Below, piece by piece: positions 11,158 to 22,569 of a DNA stretch of 49,961 nucleotides. Each line of letters begins with the position of its first letter. Position 1 is the first letter of the stretch. The translations under genes were made by a program, and so were the position numbers. The DNA lies in contig NW_019775709.1 of the NCBI RefSeq assembly GCF_001039355.2, positions 193,406-243,366 on the forward strand, written 5' to 3'. The notes beneath the pieces were generated by a model. That model saw only the letters and a program-made list of their open reading frames with translations, was not told where the DNA came from and did no database searches. Source of the stretch: Lingula anatina. Its lineage: Eukaryota; Brachiopoda; Lingulata; Lingulida; Lingulidae.

Positions 11158-12570
11158 ACGTGATAATTGATGTCTTTTAACATCATGCATATGTAACAAA
11201 AAGCATAGTCTGTCAATAGGCTGTCACCTTTTTCATGGCATTTGTCACTGATTAGTGCCCATCCCGTTGTAATAGGTGAATTAGTGTGAACATATGTGTG
11301 GAATTTTATGACAGATGGACATGTAAACTCTCTGGTTTTCACAAGGTATTTCAAAGACTCTTAAACATCGTTATAATTGCAGCACATACCATTAAACACC
11401 CAAAAATACTTAGATATGGACATGACAGATTGCATACATGCAAAAATTCCACATGACAACGATTAACAGCTTCCCGCAAATTATTTTCCCTTGACGCTCT
11501 TTGTCAAAACAAAATGACTGCAAATTAAGCACGATTTTTCACTTTTAAGTTCTGCGTTTTCATATCATGCTCTTATTATTTCTACAAGTATTCTCTGCAC
11601 CAAATGCATTAAGATAAAATGTTATCTTACCGTGTTGTTAAAACAACTGCTTTTGTCTCTAAGCCCACGTCTTCATTCCCATTCACCTCCAGCTAAAAGT
11701 GACCACACAGCTTCGCGTCTTACATCACTTGACGTGACATGACATCACACTTCTGGCACAATTCTGGTCTCCTCCGGTACCCTTTATTGAAATTTGTTTT
11801 TAAACATGTACGCTTTGTCTTTTCTAGATTGATACAGTTAGAAGTTTTCCCTCATAACATGACTGATCAGAATCCACATTAAGTTCACATAAGTAAGGGT
11901 GAGTATTGAGTACAAGAAATAATGTTAATTGGTTGTAGACTTGTCAAACGTACTACCTATACATAAAACAGCATGTAAAATTTATTTGATGAATATACTT
12001 TGTATGTCTTGATATTTTCCGAATCATGCTATTTTCAATAAATGTAAACATTATTCATCTTTTGATACGTCTGAAGTTCGTTAAGTAAATTCATTTCCTA
12101 TTACATTTTATGCATCTATTGACCTTAAGACTTTTACAGGTTGCGGAATTTTTGAAGAGATGCCAACAACTGAGATATCTCACTTCACTGTTGAAGAATC
12201 GTGACTGGACGGAAATGTGTGCATTTGGAATTATTTTGTTGTTGACTTGAACAAATTGCTACACTTTATTGATAAAATAGTTAATTTTTCCAGGTTAGCC
12301 AGGCAGTGAATGAATGTTTTGTTGTCTGTATACTCTTGTGATTTTAATATCCATCATAACATGTTTTTGAATTTATTTTTACAGGATACAACACTTAAAT
12401 GATATTAACTTTTATTTCAGGCAATGCTTATTTTTATTACACTTTTTCGGTTAAGGGCCCTTGAACTTACAGTCTAAATAATTTTATATGATGCATCATA
12501 ATTCTGGTCATAAGAATGCCCGTTCTATTTCACCCACTACCCCTTGCAATGTCAAACATCGTCGACAGTG

Positions 12571-12635
12571 CACCTTGAAGGTGACATGCACCTTGAAGGT
12601 GATAATCTTAATGTTTGCTTGTCACCTTCAAGGTA
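12571..12635. repeat. CACCTTGAAGGTG direct and inverted repeats
   Basis: CACCTTGAAGGTG occurs at 12571-12583 and 12589-12601. An inverted-type copy, TCACCTTCAAGGTA, lies at 12622-12635. Each unit is nearly its own reverse complement, so the segment can fold locally. The TCAAGGT core resembles a nuclear-receptor half-site, but nothing nearby shows it is used. Confidence 0.7.
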
Positions 12636-13370
12636 CGCGAATAAGACATTTATCCATATACAATGAATGGCAGAGGACAATCGATATTTACTGAAGGACT
12701 AATTTGACATTATATGGAACTGAACTTTCGTGCTATAATCCAAAATGGAGGATGCAACGGACTATACCAAATGGAACTTTTCATTTGTGTGGAAATGAAC
12801 TTTCAATTTTATGGGTTAACTTTGAGTCAAATGTTATTGCATGTGGTCATAATGACGTATTAAGTGTGGTGTATCGGAAGTTAAATACGTGACTTATTGT
12901 GAGTAAAATCTATAATCAACTTGCTGATCTTATGATTATCGATTATCTACAGTATATTTGATCTAACGGTTATTGGTATATGAACAGTGTGTTTAATTTT
13001 TGTAACCATGATGACATGAAACTGATGATATAAACATATAGGGGGATCCTCACACTATGCAACTTAATTATTTTTTGGTGTGTTTTTGTTCAATCTTGGA
13101 TTGAATTTGATACAAAACATATGTTTCTCTTATACATGTAGCCGTCAAAAAAGGAACGCTACAGTGTAGATAAAATGAAGATGAACAGGTACTTCATCAT
13201 GAACGATGCGCTGGTCGCAACGTTGTGGTGAATGCTGCTCATTAGACAGGGGTCTCACGTAGTGCATTCCTATTATATCTAAAATGACAACCTAGAAGAG
13301 AGAAACCATTTAAGAAAATGTGTCAGAGCCATAATAAGAGAGTAACAGATTAAAACATCCGCGCAGGGAA

Positions 13371-13374
<4 letters not shown>

Positions 13375-13443
<69 letters not shown>
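13375..13443. repeat. (TA)n microsatellite
   Basis: About 34 uninterrupted TA units. It creates an artefactual Tyr-Ile open frame. Confidence 0.95.
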
Positions 13444-13445
<2 letters not shown>

Positions 13446-13834
13446 GTGCTCTTGGGTGGCACAATGAAGGGCGTAAATGCCAATACGAAATATATCCACG
13501 AACAATTGTATTTTCCTAAATTTTATTAATTTATCTTCCTTCGCATTATATTGTTGGTTTTGTGTCGAATGTATTTCTAATTTTATGTGTATGGTAATTA
13601 GATAGAATTAATTTACTTAGTTATCTTATTGCATGACTTAATTATCATAATAATGGGGTGTTTAAAGGTACATTTTAATTTTAGATATTCCTAGGGACAG
13701 GCATATCGTCCAAGGGAGATAATGTAATGTTAGTAAGCGAGTTGTATTTGCTACCTCGCGTAACATCAGCAAAAGTTAAAGACAACAACTTCGTCACATT
13801 ACTAAAGTTCCCGAGTTTTGGCAACACACTATTT

Positions 13835-14102
13835 ACAGGGACAGATCCAGGATAAACGAATGGGGCGGGGGATCAGCGGATGCGAAGCCACCCCCCCCCC
13901 CCCTCCTCCTCCTTGGCGTGGGGTTTGGGACCTGCAGAAGGGCCCGAGAAATTTTGGTATTTTAGGGGGCAACCGGTGCTATTTGGTAAGGTTTAGAACT
14001 ATGATTCCCACTAGTCAAAATTCTTATTTCAAGAGGGGACCATTGGTGTAATTTTTTTTCAGAAATCAAAGGGGGTGCCAAGACCCCCTGATACGTCCGC
14101 GC
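13835..14102 (+). mobile_element. hAT-like non-autonomous repeat
   Basis: Left end cagggacagatccagga; internal blocks 'ggcgtggggtttgggacc', 'ggtttagaactatgatt', 'atttcaagagggg'; right end accccctgatacgtccgc. The ends are imperfect inverted repeats of CAGGGGCGGATCCAGG type. It abuts the segmental duplication that begins at 14100, so it may mark the duplication edge. Confidence 0.7.
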
Positions 14103-14413
14103 ATAAACGACTGCCTTTTCAGAAACTAATTAAGTAGGACACGAAAACAAGTCCCAGGAAATGAATCAATGAGATATGATATCAGAGAAACTGGCATCGC
14201 AAAGATTGAATGTAAATATAAACCGCATATTCCTGTAAGGTACTAACCTCATTTGATAACACCAAGTACTTCTGCACTTGAGTTGGTTACAGTCTCCCCT
14301 CATTCAAAGCATCGGCGCGACTATGGGAGACGAGATTGGTGTAGTTGAAGAGGGAGAGATGACTGAGGATGATTTTGTCAAGGTTGTAGTGTTTGTACTT
14401 TCTGTGTGTTAGT
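14100..14413 (+). repeat. Segmental duplication, copy upstream of MGD-family copy 3
   Basis: Counterpart of 490-815, with the same order of landmarks up to and through the first exon and start of intron 1. Similarity continues to about 14457 ('cgtattaccttcctcacaaa'). Confidence 0.8.
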
Positions 14414-14530
14414 AAAGTAGGTTTAAGAAGCGTATTACCTTCCTCACAAAATTGAATGCCTAGTGTTTATGAAAAAGTTTGTTCAAGATGCCTTTATCGA
14501 CACTAGGTGGAAGATGAATATGTCCGTCAC
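14323..14530 (+). pseudogene. Unknown alpha/beta family, copy 3 (internally deleted)
   Basis: Exon 1 (14323-14382) encodes MGDEIGVVEEGEMTEDDFVK, clearly homologous to the first exon of copy 1, and ends with the same TCAAG|GTTGTA-type junction. About 80 bp into the former intron the sequence jumps straight to the last part of exon 3 (from about 14464, peptide FMKKFVQDAFIDTR), missing exon 2 and most of exon 3. A small deletion after TR then shifts the frame relative to copy 1. The product cannot contain the predicted beta/alpha core, so this copy is a dead remnant produced by one internal deletion. Confidence 0.7.
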
Positions 14531-16110
14531 CAAAACTGATTTTTTAACTGTTCTGCTCAGCATTACATGGTACGAAATGAGTTTGCCAAAACAGTTATAT
14601 TGTCTGTTATCCGTAAACAGGCACAAAAACGAAAGGTACGAAAATGAGCTATAACTTAGTAAGGATAAAAGGCAGACATTTGGATGTGTTAATGATAACT
14701 AGTATATAAAATTCAGACACTATCCAGCTTTAAAACACCGCTTTGTATTGAAATATTGAAAGAGTAGAAATTCATATTATGAATGGTAAACAATTTTGAA
14801 AAGACAACACAGAGAAGAGTGCACAGAAAGTTAAAAAGTTAAAAGCAATTTTTATTCTTAAATTTGTTACAGAAAATAAGTTCCATAAACATATTAACAT
14901 GAAAACAAGCTAGGTAAAGACAAGAACGACATATATTATTACTCAAATATTAATAGAAATACATTTATTTACTTATCTACAATACTTGGATTTTCAATTG
15001 TAATTCGTAGTTGACAAAGTACTGTCTACGACTAAAAACTGCAAACAATTAATTTGTAGATATCTGCAAGAACAGGAGAATGATTTAGGTAGTGCGTATT
15101 AAGTAACTACAGATATACATGTAAGTATGAAAATTGACTGACATGCAATTTGTACCGTGCATACTACCTACCCAACCAGTCAAAATTATTTTCACTGACT
15201 TGGTTGAGTTTGATGTCACAGTATATAAAATGCGCACGACGAGCAATAGGCCTATACATGCAAAAAGATTAATTTTTTTCATATGGATCTATAATAATGG
15301 TATTCAAAGTTTCAATCACCATAGCAACAAAACTAACATGGGCACCTATCATTTTTAAAATCTTAATATGGATGCAATAGTGTCAACTATGCATGTAAGT
15401 TAATTAAGAAAAACTATCAGACAGGAATATCATAAGGACACTGCTGTATGGAACCTCTAAAAAGGAGGTAATTTTGGTGAAAAAACAAATTCTAAATTCT
15501 ACCAAAATTTTAACAATTTTTGTCATAGACTCATATACATACACGGAAGCAAGTCACATGCAGGTCAATGCAAGGAGTATTTTGTGCGGTTGTTAGAAAA
15601 ATTTGTGATTTTGTGTTTATCAATTAATTTTTTTTTAATTTTGTTCTTTTAAAAGCACTGCAAAATGTCTCGTGGCGGCGTACTTACATGTACCTTTGGG
15701 CAAGTTGACACTCGAAACACTTGAGAGATCGACAAATCCAAGTAACATTCAATATATAAACAACATACTAGAAAAGCACTCTGAGAGCGCAGACCTCCGC
15801 CAAGGCAGCAATTTTTGATTATTATTGATTATTGATCCGGATCAACACCAAAAACTAATCACTTCTAAGATAATCCATTTCCGATCTACCCTGAAATTTT
15901 CATCAAAATCGGTCCATAACTTTTTGAGTTATGTAAATGACAAACAAACAGACAGACAAACAGGGGTAAAAACATACCCTCCTTGGCGGAGGTAACAAAC
16001 GTATACTGCCTTCCATCCAATGCACTTTGCAGTCTCAATACAGATGCGTAAACGACATTTTTCAAGTAATAAATAGAGCAAGGACTTGCGCACTATAATA
16101 AATAAATCTT
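14531..16110. other. Gene-poor stretch
   Basis: AT-rich sequence, apart from the dispersed repeat at 15769-15995. The first 120 bases keep similarity to the 3' flank of copy 2 ('gtaaacaggcac'). No coding exon seen. Confidence 0.5.
15769..15995. mobile_element. Dispersed repeat with CCTCCGCCAAGG ends, copy 1
   Basis: Begins agaaaagcactctgagagcg, then acctccgccaaggcagc. It ends ctccttggcggaggtaa, so the ends form an inverted repeat around ACCTCCGCCAAGG. It holds the internal block 'ggtccataactttttgag'. A second copy is at 24231-24488. It behaves like a short non-autonomous element; I cannot name its family. Confidence 0.7.
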
Positions 16111-17222
16111 ATATACACTCTTGCCCAAAATGGTTGGTACACGGAAATTTTGGGATGCATATCGCCTTGTTTCTTTCATTATTATTGATAGTACCAAATT
16201 AAAACTGTTTATATTGTTAAATATGTGAAGCTGGAGGATTGGTTAAGTCATGGAGAAACAACCAATGCAAATGTGAAAAAAGCGTTAATTTATTTAGGTT
16301 TTTTTTTTCTCATGCCCCCAAAAAGAGTACCTTTTTTAACATAACAGTACCAAGTGAAAAATTAAACATAAATTTATACTGTGATTGACAATTAATATGA
16401 AATTAGGGGGAATTGTCAAGAAACATCTTCAGAGTTCATTATTAATCTCAATAGCGGGTATGCCCACCCTGAGCTTGGATAATGGCCGCCAAACGGCGTG
16501 GCAAACTGTGAACTAGAGTTACAGCTCTTTGGAGAGGAATTCTGGTCCATTCATATTAAAGGGCATGTTGCAATCTAAAATTGTATATCCCTCTTGCGAA
16601 TGGCTCCAGGTTCTCCTGGATAATATTTCTGTATCTGGCAGCGTTAAAGTTTTCATCCAGAGGAAGCAATGGGCAAATGCCGTTGCTGCAAATGGCACCC
16701 CAAAACTTGTACAGAACCACCTCCTCCAGCTATGAGAGTGCGTAGGCTCCCTGGGGGGAGGCTGTTTGCTGAAAATATCCAGGAAACAATAGCTGAGCTC
16801 TCCAAAGAGTTGTGACTCTAGTTCACAGTTTGCCACGCCGTTTGGCGGCCATTATCCAAGCTCGGGGTGGGCATACCCGCTATTGAGATTAATAATGAAC
16901 TCTGAAGATGTTTCTTGACAATTTCCCCTAATTTCATATTAATTGTCAATCACAGTATAAATTTATGTTTAATTTTTCACTTGGTACTGTTATGTAAAAA
17001 AAAGTACTCTTTTGGGGGGCATGAGAAAAAAAAACCTAAATAAATTAACGCTTTTTTCACATTTGCATTGGTTGTTTCTCCATGACTTAACCAATCCTCC
17101 AGCTTCACATATTTAACAATATAAACAGTATTAATTTGGTAATATCAATAATAATGACAGAAACAGGGCGATATGCATCCCAAAATGTCCGTGTACCAAC
17201 CATTTTGGGCAAGAGTGTATAT
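16111..17222. mobile_element. Foldback structure of two head-to-head Tc1-like 3' ends
   Basis: Left arm 16111-16536 and right arm 16798-17222 are near-perfect reverse complements of about 425 bp around a 261-bp spacer. The outer ends share cactcttgcccaaaatgg after TA, like a Tc1 terminal repeat next to its TA target. Each arm encodes a Tc1 transposase C-terminus reading outward: - strand LVHSLPRRLAAIIQAQGG, + strand LVHSLPRRLAAIIQARGG, each ending HTRY and stop. The spacer carries more decayed - strand transposase (GGGGSVQVLG, then a shifted NGICPLLPLDENFNAARYRN). No complete DDE domain remains. Confidence 0.85.
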
Positions 17223-18296
17223 GCATGTGTGTCACAGACCAGATCCAAATCTAGTCTGGTTACTAACTGCACTAGGCCAGATCCCAAATGGGTTTTTGCA
17301 TTGTTAAAAGTATGGTGGATCAAGTTAAGGAAGTCAGTTTGTACAGAGTCACACTAGGTTACTCAATTAAATGAGAAGCCGTGTCTTTGATTAACAAGTA
17401 TATCCACCTCAAATGTATTTGGGAATGGTTCTCTTCCTTTTACCTGTAACTATATCATTCACCTTGATCAATCAGTTTAATTTATCAACCTATTGTCCAC
17501 TAATAGACGCCATTTAGTACTCAGTCTGGAAGTCTTCTGTATCAAGGGCGGATTTAGGCTGTCTTCTGGGTCTTCCGGAAGAAGGTCAGATTTTCAAGTT
17601 GACATTGACGGGTATCGATTTTTTCTGTCCGAAGACGGTCAAAAATGCAGTATGGATCACCAAAGATAATTTAGAAGGGTCAATGTCAATGTAATTTAGT
17701 TGTATATGTGAAGATATTAAAAGATGGAAATAATGTAGGGGTCAGTAGTCAGTAGCAAGTACTCAGAGAGAGGACACTGTATAGTACCCTGACCTCTAGA
17801 AGGCAAAACATGACGTCATGTTAATTAGCTGAGTAATTTACAGGCGAGCTGCCAGTTTGTTTGTGTGGCATGTATAATTAAATTATGGACGTTACAGAAG
17901 TTGAATTCTCCATTTTAAAACACATGTATTTAGAACAAAATCTTCCGTGTGCGAACAAGAAACTGACACTGCTGTGGTCGTAGAAAGGAGGCACAAGCAT
18001 CGCTCTGGTTGCAGAATGAATGCATTAGATGATCGGCCAGCTGTCGGCACGTTAAGTTTTTTTTTTCATCTCAAACGGGGCCGTACTGCGGGATGAAGCA
18101 AGGACGCCGTCCAGAGTAAAGGGAGCTTAACATCATGTATAGACATGGTAAAAATAAAATAATAAATTGAGCAAGTATGTAAAATTGAGACAGCCGTGGT
18201 TTTTTGTTCTTAACACATATATGTTTTAAAAATTTGAATACAACTTCGAATTCAGTCAATTTTATTTTTTGATACTTCACCACGTGAAATTCACCG
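17223..18296. other. Intergenic stretch downstream of the GTPase gene
   Basis: No coding exon recognised. A partial match to a CAGNGGCGG-type repeat end occurs near 17543 (aagggcggatttaggctg), without a matching right end. On the - strand, AATAAA lies at 18261-18266, about 30 bases past the GTPase stop codon, and is a good poly(A) signal candidate. Confidence 0.5.
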
Positions 18297-19337
18297 CTAT
18301 ATTAGATTTGGTTGAGATTCACTCTGATCACGCTCTGGATCATATTCTGGTCTGCAGATCTCAGCAAGGAATTTTAGAAGTGGCTCATCTATGTCCGTTC
18401 TGTTGCACCATTTCGCAGATGTTTTACAAAAATCTCCACAATAATTTGACATAGCCAGTACCTTGTAAGGGGTGCCATCGGCATGCATTATTTTGCGAAA
18501 TTTGTCATATTTCTTTGTTTTATCCTTTTCTGATTTCAGCTTGTCCCATTTGGTTAGAATTCCAAAAACTGTAAATTCTAAAATGACAAAATTAATTCTA
18601 AAAATCCCCTGAATAATTTTGCTTCAATGAAAAGGGGAGAACAACGGACATAGAAAGCGTATATGTGTTCATTACAATTTCCCATGACGTGTTGGTAAGA
18701 GAAAGAGAGAGAGAGAACGAGAAGTAGAAGAAGAAAGGAGGAAGACACTGCGTTCGAACTCACCTTCCCCCATAACTTCCTCGCATACTTCCATCACTGA
18801 TTCGAAATACGCTGTAGGAACATCCTCGTCCGCGGCAGCAACAAAAATCACTCGGTCTATGGGGTCAACATCGACGCATTTCGGTATCTCTGCATTTTCA
18901 TTGGAGATAAGTACTTTAACATTGGTCTTTAACGGTAGACGACCCATCAGGATAACCCTGAGGACGGCTTTAAAACGGTCGGTAGGGGTATCGTTTGGTG
19001 GTAGCCCGGACATATCAAAGAGAACTGGGAGCTGGTGCTTGTTAAACATTTCTGTCGACAGCTCATCCATGACTTCCGACAAATCATATTTCCTAAAAAG
19101 CCGCGAAGAGTGTTTTCCAGAGCCGCTGCCACAATAAGCCCTCTCCTCGTAATAGCCAAACACTGCCGTATACATGGAATTCACAAACGATGATTTTCCG
19201 CTTCCTGCATTTCCAATTAGCAGCATACTTTTTTGTGTGCATGACTTCGTGTCTCTGGATAAGAAAAGGTTTGGCGGGTAATCTTTTTCTTCCTTTGAAT
19301 CGGAAAATCGGCTGAAATAACTCAAAAGGCTTCCCAT
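18297..19337 (-). CDS. IFI44-like GTPase, two exons, complete
   Basis: Predicted 284 residues. Exon 1 is 19337-18764 with donor GAAG|GTGAGT (phase 1). Exon 2 is 18577-18297, ending TAG. Motifs: P-loop GNAGSGKS (42-49), G3 DMSG (108-111), G4 LTKWD in exon 2 (about 199-203), then YKVLAMSNYC and DIDEPLLKFLAEI. This matches the interferon-induced protein 44 / p44 GTPase layout, including the Asn-Tyr after the last core strand. Vertebrate members are cytosolic proteins tied to antiviral and antiproliferative responses; the role here is inferred from family only. The N-terminus MGSLLS fits an N-myristoylation signal (Gly2, Ser6). A second acceptor 9 nt inside exon 2 would drop three residues; I chose the outer one because it aligns with the orphan exon at 3153. 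AATAAA follows at 18266-18261. Confidence 0.85.
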
Positions 19338-20122
19338 TTTAGCAAACTAAAATGATTGTGATAACTGGACAGGGGACCTATACAAGAAAAGCCAAGCCCT
19401 AGTCTTTTATATCCTTTGTCGTGACATAGATAATCATTTATATAACGCGAAAAGGTCCCTAAGTTGGTAATAATTAACAATGTGTAGCTCGGATTAATTG
19501 TCACATTTTAATAGTGTATGTGAATCAGCATAGGTGACCTTTTTATCAGTCAGGTCTGATTAAGAAGATACATGTACATGTAGTTTCATTGTAGTACATG
19601 CCACAAGTCCATTGCGTATCGTTTTTTAATTGTATTAGCGTTTTTGAACTGAATTGTGTTTATTCAACGCAGGGAGCAATAACTACTTTTAAACGAGTAG
19701 CAGACCATCGTATTAAAGATCCCTTTTCTTATAAATGACATATAAAATTTCTATTTGCAATAATTATCTCCTTCTATACACTAAATGTTGTTCTAATTTT
19801 GAAAACAATGGCTATCCAGAGAGTGGCGTTTATCGATATTTCATTTATTAATAATTAACTAAGCTTGAATAGAGAGTTATCAATCACGATTATTTTCTAT
19901 TGTTCTAATTGTTTAATGAAAAACCAAAACAAAGCAAAACAAAACACTTAATATTTGAAATTTTCGTAAGTGTCATAATCCCCCTTGTACCTGGTTTTCA
20001 ATGTCACGTGGATTACCTGTCCTTTAACTACCGGCAAAGTTGTACAATGGACAGCTTGTTATAGGCAGAACGCCAAATGACTAATTAATTGTGGCCTGCT
20101 ATTATTACACAAACATGCACTT

Positions 20123-20385
20123 ACAGGGGCGGGTCCAGGATTATTTGAAGGGGGGGGAGGGGGGAAAGTCCGGAACGACAAGCCTCGGATGCGAAGACGA
20201 CCATCACCCCTTGGCATGGGGAAAGTTTTGGTGTCTAGGAGGGCAAACTGCACCTTTTGGTACAATTTAGAACTATGGTTCAGCTAGTCAAAATTCTAAT
20301 TTCAAGAGGGGAATATTGGTGAGATATATATTTCAGAAACCGAAGGGGGGGTATTCAGCCCCCCCCCTCCCCAATTCCACCACTG
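20123..20385 (+). mobile_element. hAT-like non-autonomous repeat, most complete copy
   Basis: Left end caggggcgggtccagga, right end ccccaattccaccactg, imperfect inverted repeats of CAGNGG type. The G-run near the left and the C-run near the right can pair. I could not find a convincing 8-bp target duplication. Confidence 0.75.
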
Positions 20386-20649
20386 ACTCGTACCTAATAA
20401 CTGACATATAAAATTCCCATTAGCAATGAAAATCCCCTTACTACGAAATAAATTTTAAAAATGTATTAAATTTTCATTTGCATTAAAAATCTCCTTATAT
20501 ATAAGCTAAATGTTAAGAGTGGGTTTCTGACTATCCAAAATAATTGAGGTTTATCAATATTTCGTCGAACTGACGTGTCTCGAACAGGGAGCAAATACAA
20601 TTAATTTCAATTGTTTGAAGAGAACACACTTGATGATTCTATATCATTG

Positions 20650-20935
20650 GTTTCTCTCTTCTTATTGTGACAAAAGAATGAATAAGAAACCCATGCCGAC
20701 TTGACCTACTGCTAAACACAGTGAATAAGAAGAATTTAAGTCAGGCAGCGATAGGACGCACGCACTCTTGAATGCTAACAAAATATTTACGATTTATAGA
20801 ATTCAATATGCACTGAAAGGAGACTTAAGACTTTTTTACTAAAATAAATCGCGAGGTTAAGGATGTGTCCCCACAGACAGGTGCTGATTTTATTTTAAGT
20901 GCGGACAAGTTCCGTGACAGGAAAGATCATCATGA
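20650..20935 (+). repeat. Direct duplication, unit 1
   Basis: Collinear with 22570-22865: 'aaaagaatgaat', 'ctgctaaacacrgtgaataagaa', 'aggcagcgatag', 'ttatagaattc', 'ttaagactt', 'aagttccgtg' occur in the same order in both. No coding frame is conserved. Confidence 0.7.
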
Positions 20936-21654
20936 TTTTTTAGAAAGAAGTTTTTTTCTTCTGCATCCACCCTATTCTCTTCAAACATGTATGCTGTAGT
21001 CAATGAATCTACCTGTAGATATAAAATGTCACAAGGCAATATTTTTCATCCTTTTTTTGTGTTCACAAACAGTATGATAAAACTTCTGTAGCAACAATTT
21101 TGCCATACAAGTGTGACAGGAATGGTAGTCCTAGGAATGGAAGTCCGGGGTCCCGTGTGATTAGTAGGCTACAGGTTAAGGTACAGCGGATTACTGGCGC
21201 TAGCATATGGGACGAGTCTAGACGAGTGTCATCTAAGCATAGTAATGGGGAACGTACTACGGTGCCTCAGCGGACTACCACGCAATGTATTTACGTAAGC
21301 TAGATGGAGCGGTGTGTATTTAACCAAAACCATTCGGGATCTTGTGGTCAAGGGTTAAGTTGGTTTCTTTATTTTTTTCGAAATTGGTCACAGGACAGCC
21401 TTCAGGATGTCTGCTTTCTCCCTTACAGGTATATACTGTTTACAGGAGCATCTCATGGAGAACTAGATGCTGTTCTTTACTGAATACTTTTGTCTTCTCC
21501 TCATCCTTTCATTTCTTTGTCCTGACAACAGAAGCAATTTCGCAAAATAAAAAATGTCACTGAAAGCACAGTAACAAGCAAGGGACAATAAAAGAGAAAC
21601 TGGTAGCGGAGAGTCTATTTAGTGCATTTACATTTTATTAATCTGCAAACATGT

Positions 21655-21683
<29 letters not shown>
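21655..21683. repeat. (AAT)n microsatellite
   Basis: About nine to ten AAT/TAA units, followed by an ATTTATTT-rich stretch. Confidence 0.9.
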
Positions 21684-21685
<2 letters not shown>

Positions 21686-22569
21686 AAATATTAATAATAT
21701 TTATTTATTTATTTATATAGAGCCTAATACCAATAAAAAAATATTCAGTAGACTTTACAAGGGTTTAATAAACAGAAGAAGATGAATAAAGTCAACAATA
21801 AATAGACAGTTAAAATATTTATTATAAGATAGTAAAATATAGAGTACAAGGTACTGTAAAGTTAAAAAGCCTATCAAATAAGTTATAAAACTCTTCAAAA
21901 ATAAAACCTTTTAATTCTTTTTTTAATCGTCCTCGGACTCTATAGTTTGTGAGTGCAGTGGAATACTGTTCCATTCATTTGATCAGTAAACTTGTAGAGC
22001 TAGTTTGCCAAAGGTTTTCAGTCTGGCATAACACGACATCAACAATAACTGGTCGAATGATCTTGAATTACGCTTTGACTTAATTTAATAGGTAAAAGAG
22101 GGCTGACTGATAAAAAATCCCTGCATGAAGTTAACATTTTGAATAAGATACGTGGTCAAGTACTGTACCGGTATTAGCGTTACAGCGGTGTCTTCAAAAT
22201 GGTCGGTTGTGTTAGTGTGGATTGGTAACACCGGTTAAAAAAAACTTGGAAGATTGTCATTGTGTTTGAGGTCAGATCAACCTCGCCTTGCCACAAATCA
22301 CGCTTCCTAATAATCTTTGTGACCTGCAGAGCTGCCAGTCACCTAAATTTACCTGTGAAAAAACATATACATTCTACGTCTACAATGTACAATGTACGCA
22401 GCATTACCCTTTGAGAAATAAGTTTGCCAACACGTGCCCCCCCCCCCCGAACCAAGAAATATATACGCATGTGTAATAAGACGAGATAATACAAAGTAAT
22501 GAGCCATCTCTACCGGACATAAATGATCCATGATATAGAATCAACCCGTGCCTCCATTTAAGTATCCGT

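Larger units (their letters stand above)
11158..13834. other. Gene-poor stretch
   Basis: No coding exon that I can support. It holds a small repeat cluster at 12571-12635 and a (TA)n run at 13375-13443. Open frames here are short and of low complexity. Confidence 0.5.

Noticed and set aside
13279-13464. Tyr-Ile repeat protein on the - strand
   Set aside because: Translation of a pure (TA)n microsatellite.
16519-16836. 105-residue - strand open frame in the foldback locus
   Set aside because: Out of frame with the Tc1 transposase remnant, which reads in other frames and is broken.
18664-18763. Continuation of the GTPase exon 1 frame past 18764 (Ser/Leu-rich tail)
   Set aside because: It reads through a strong GTGAGT donor into a (GA)n-rich intron; exon 2 restores the conserved G4 motif, so the spliced form is preferred.
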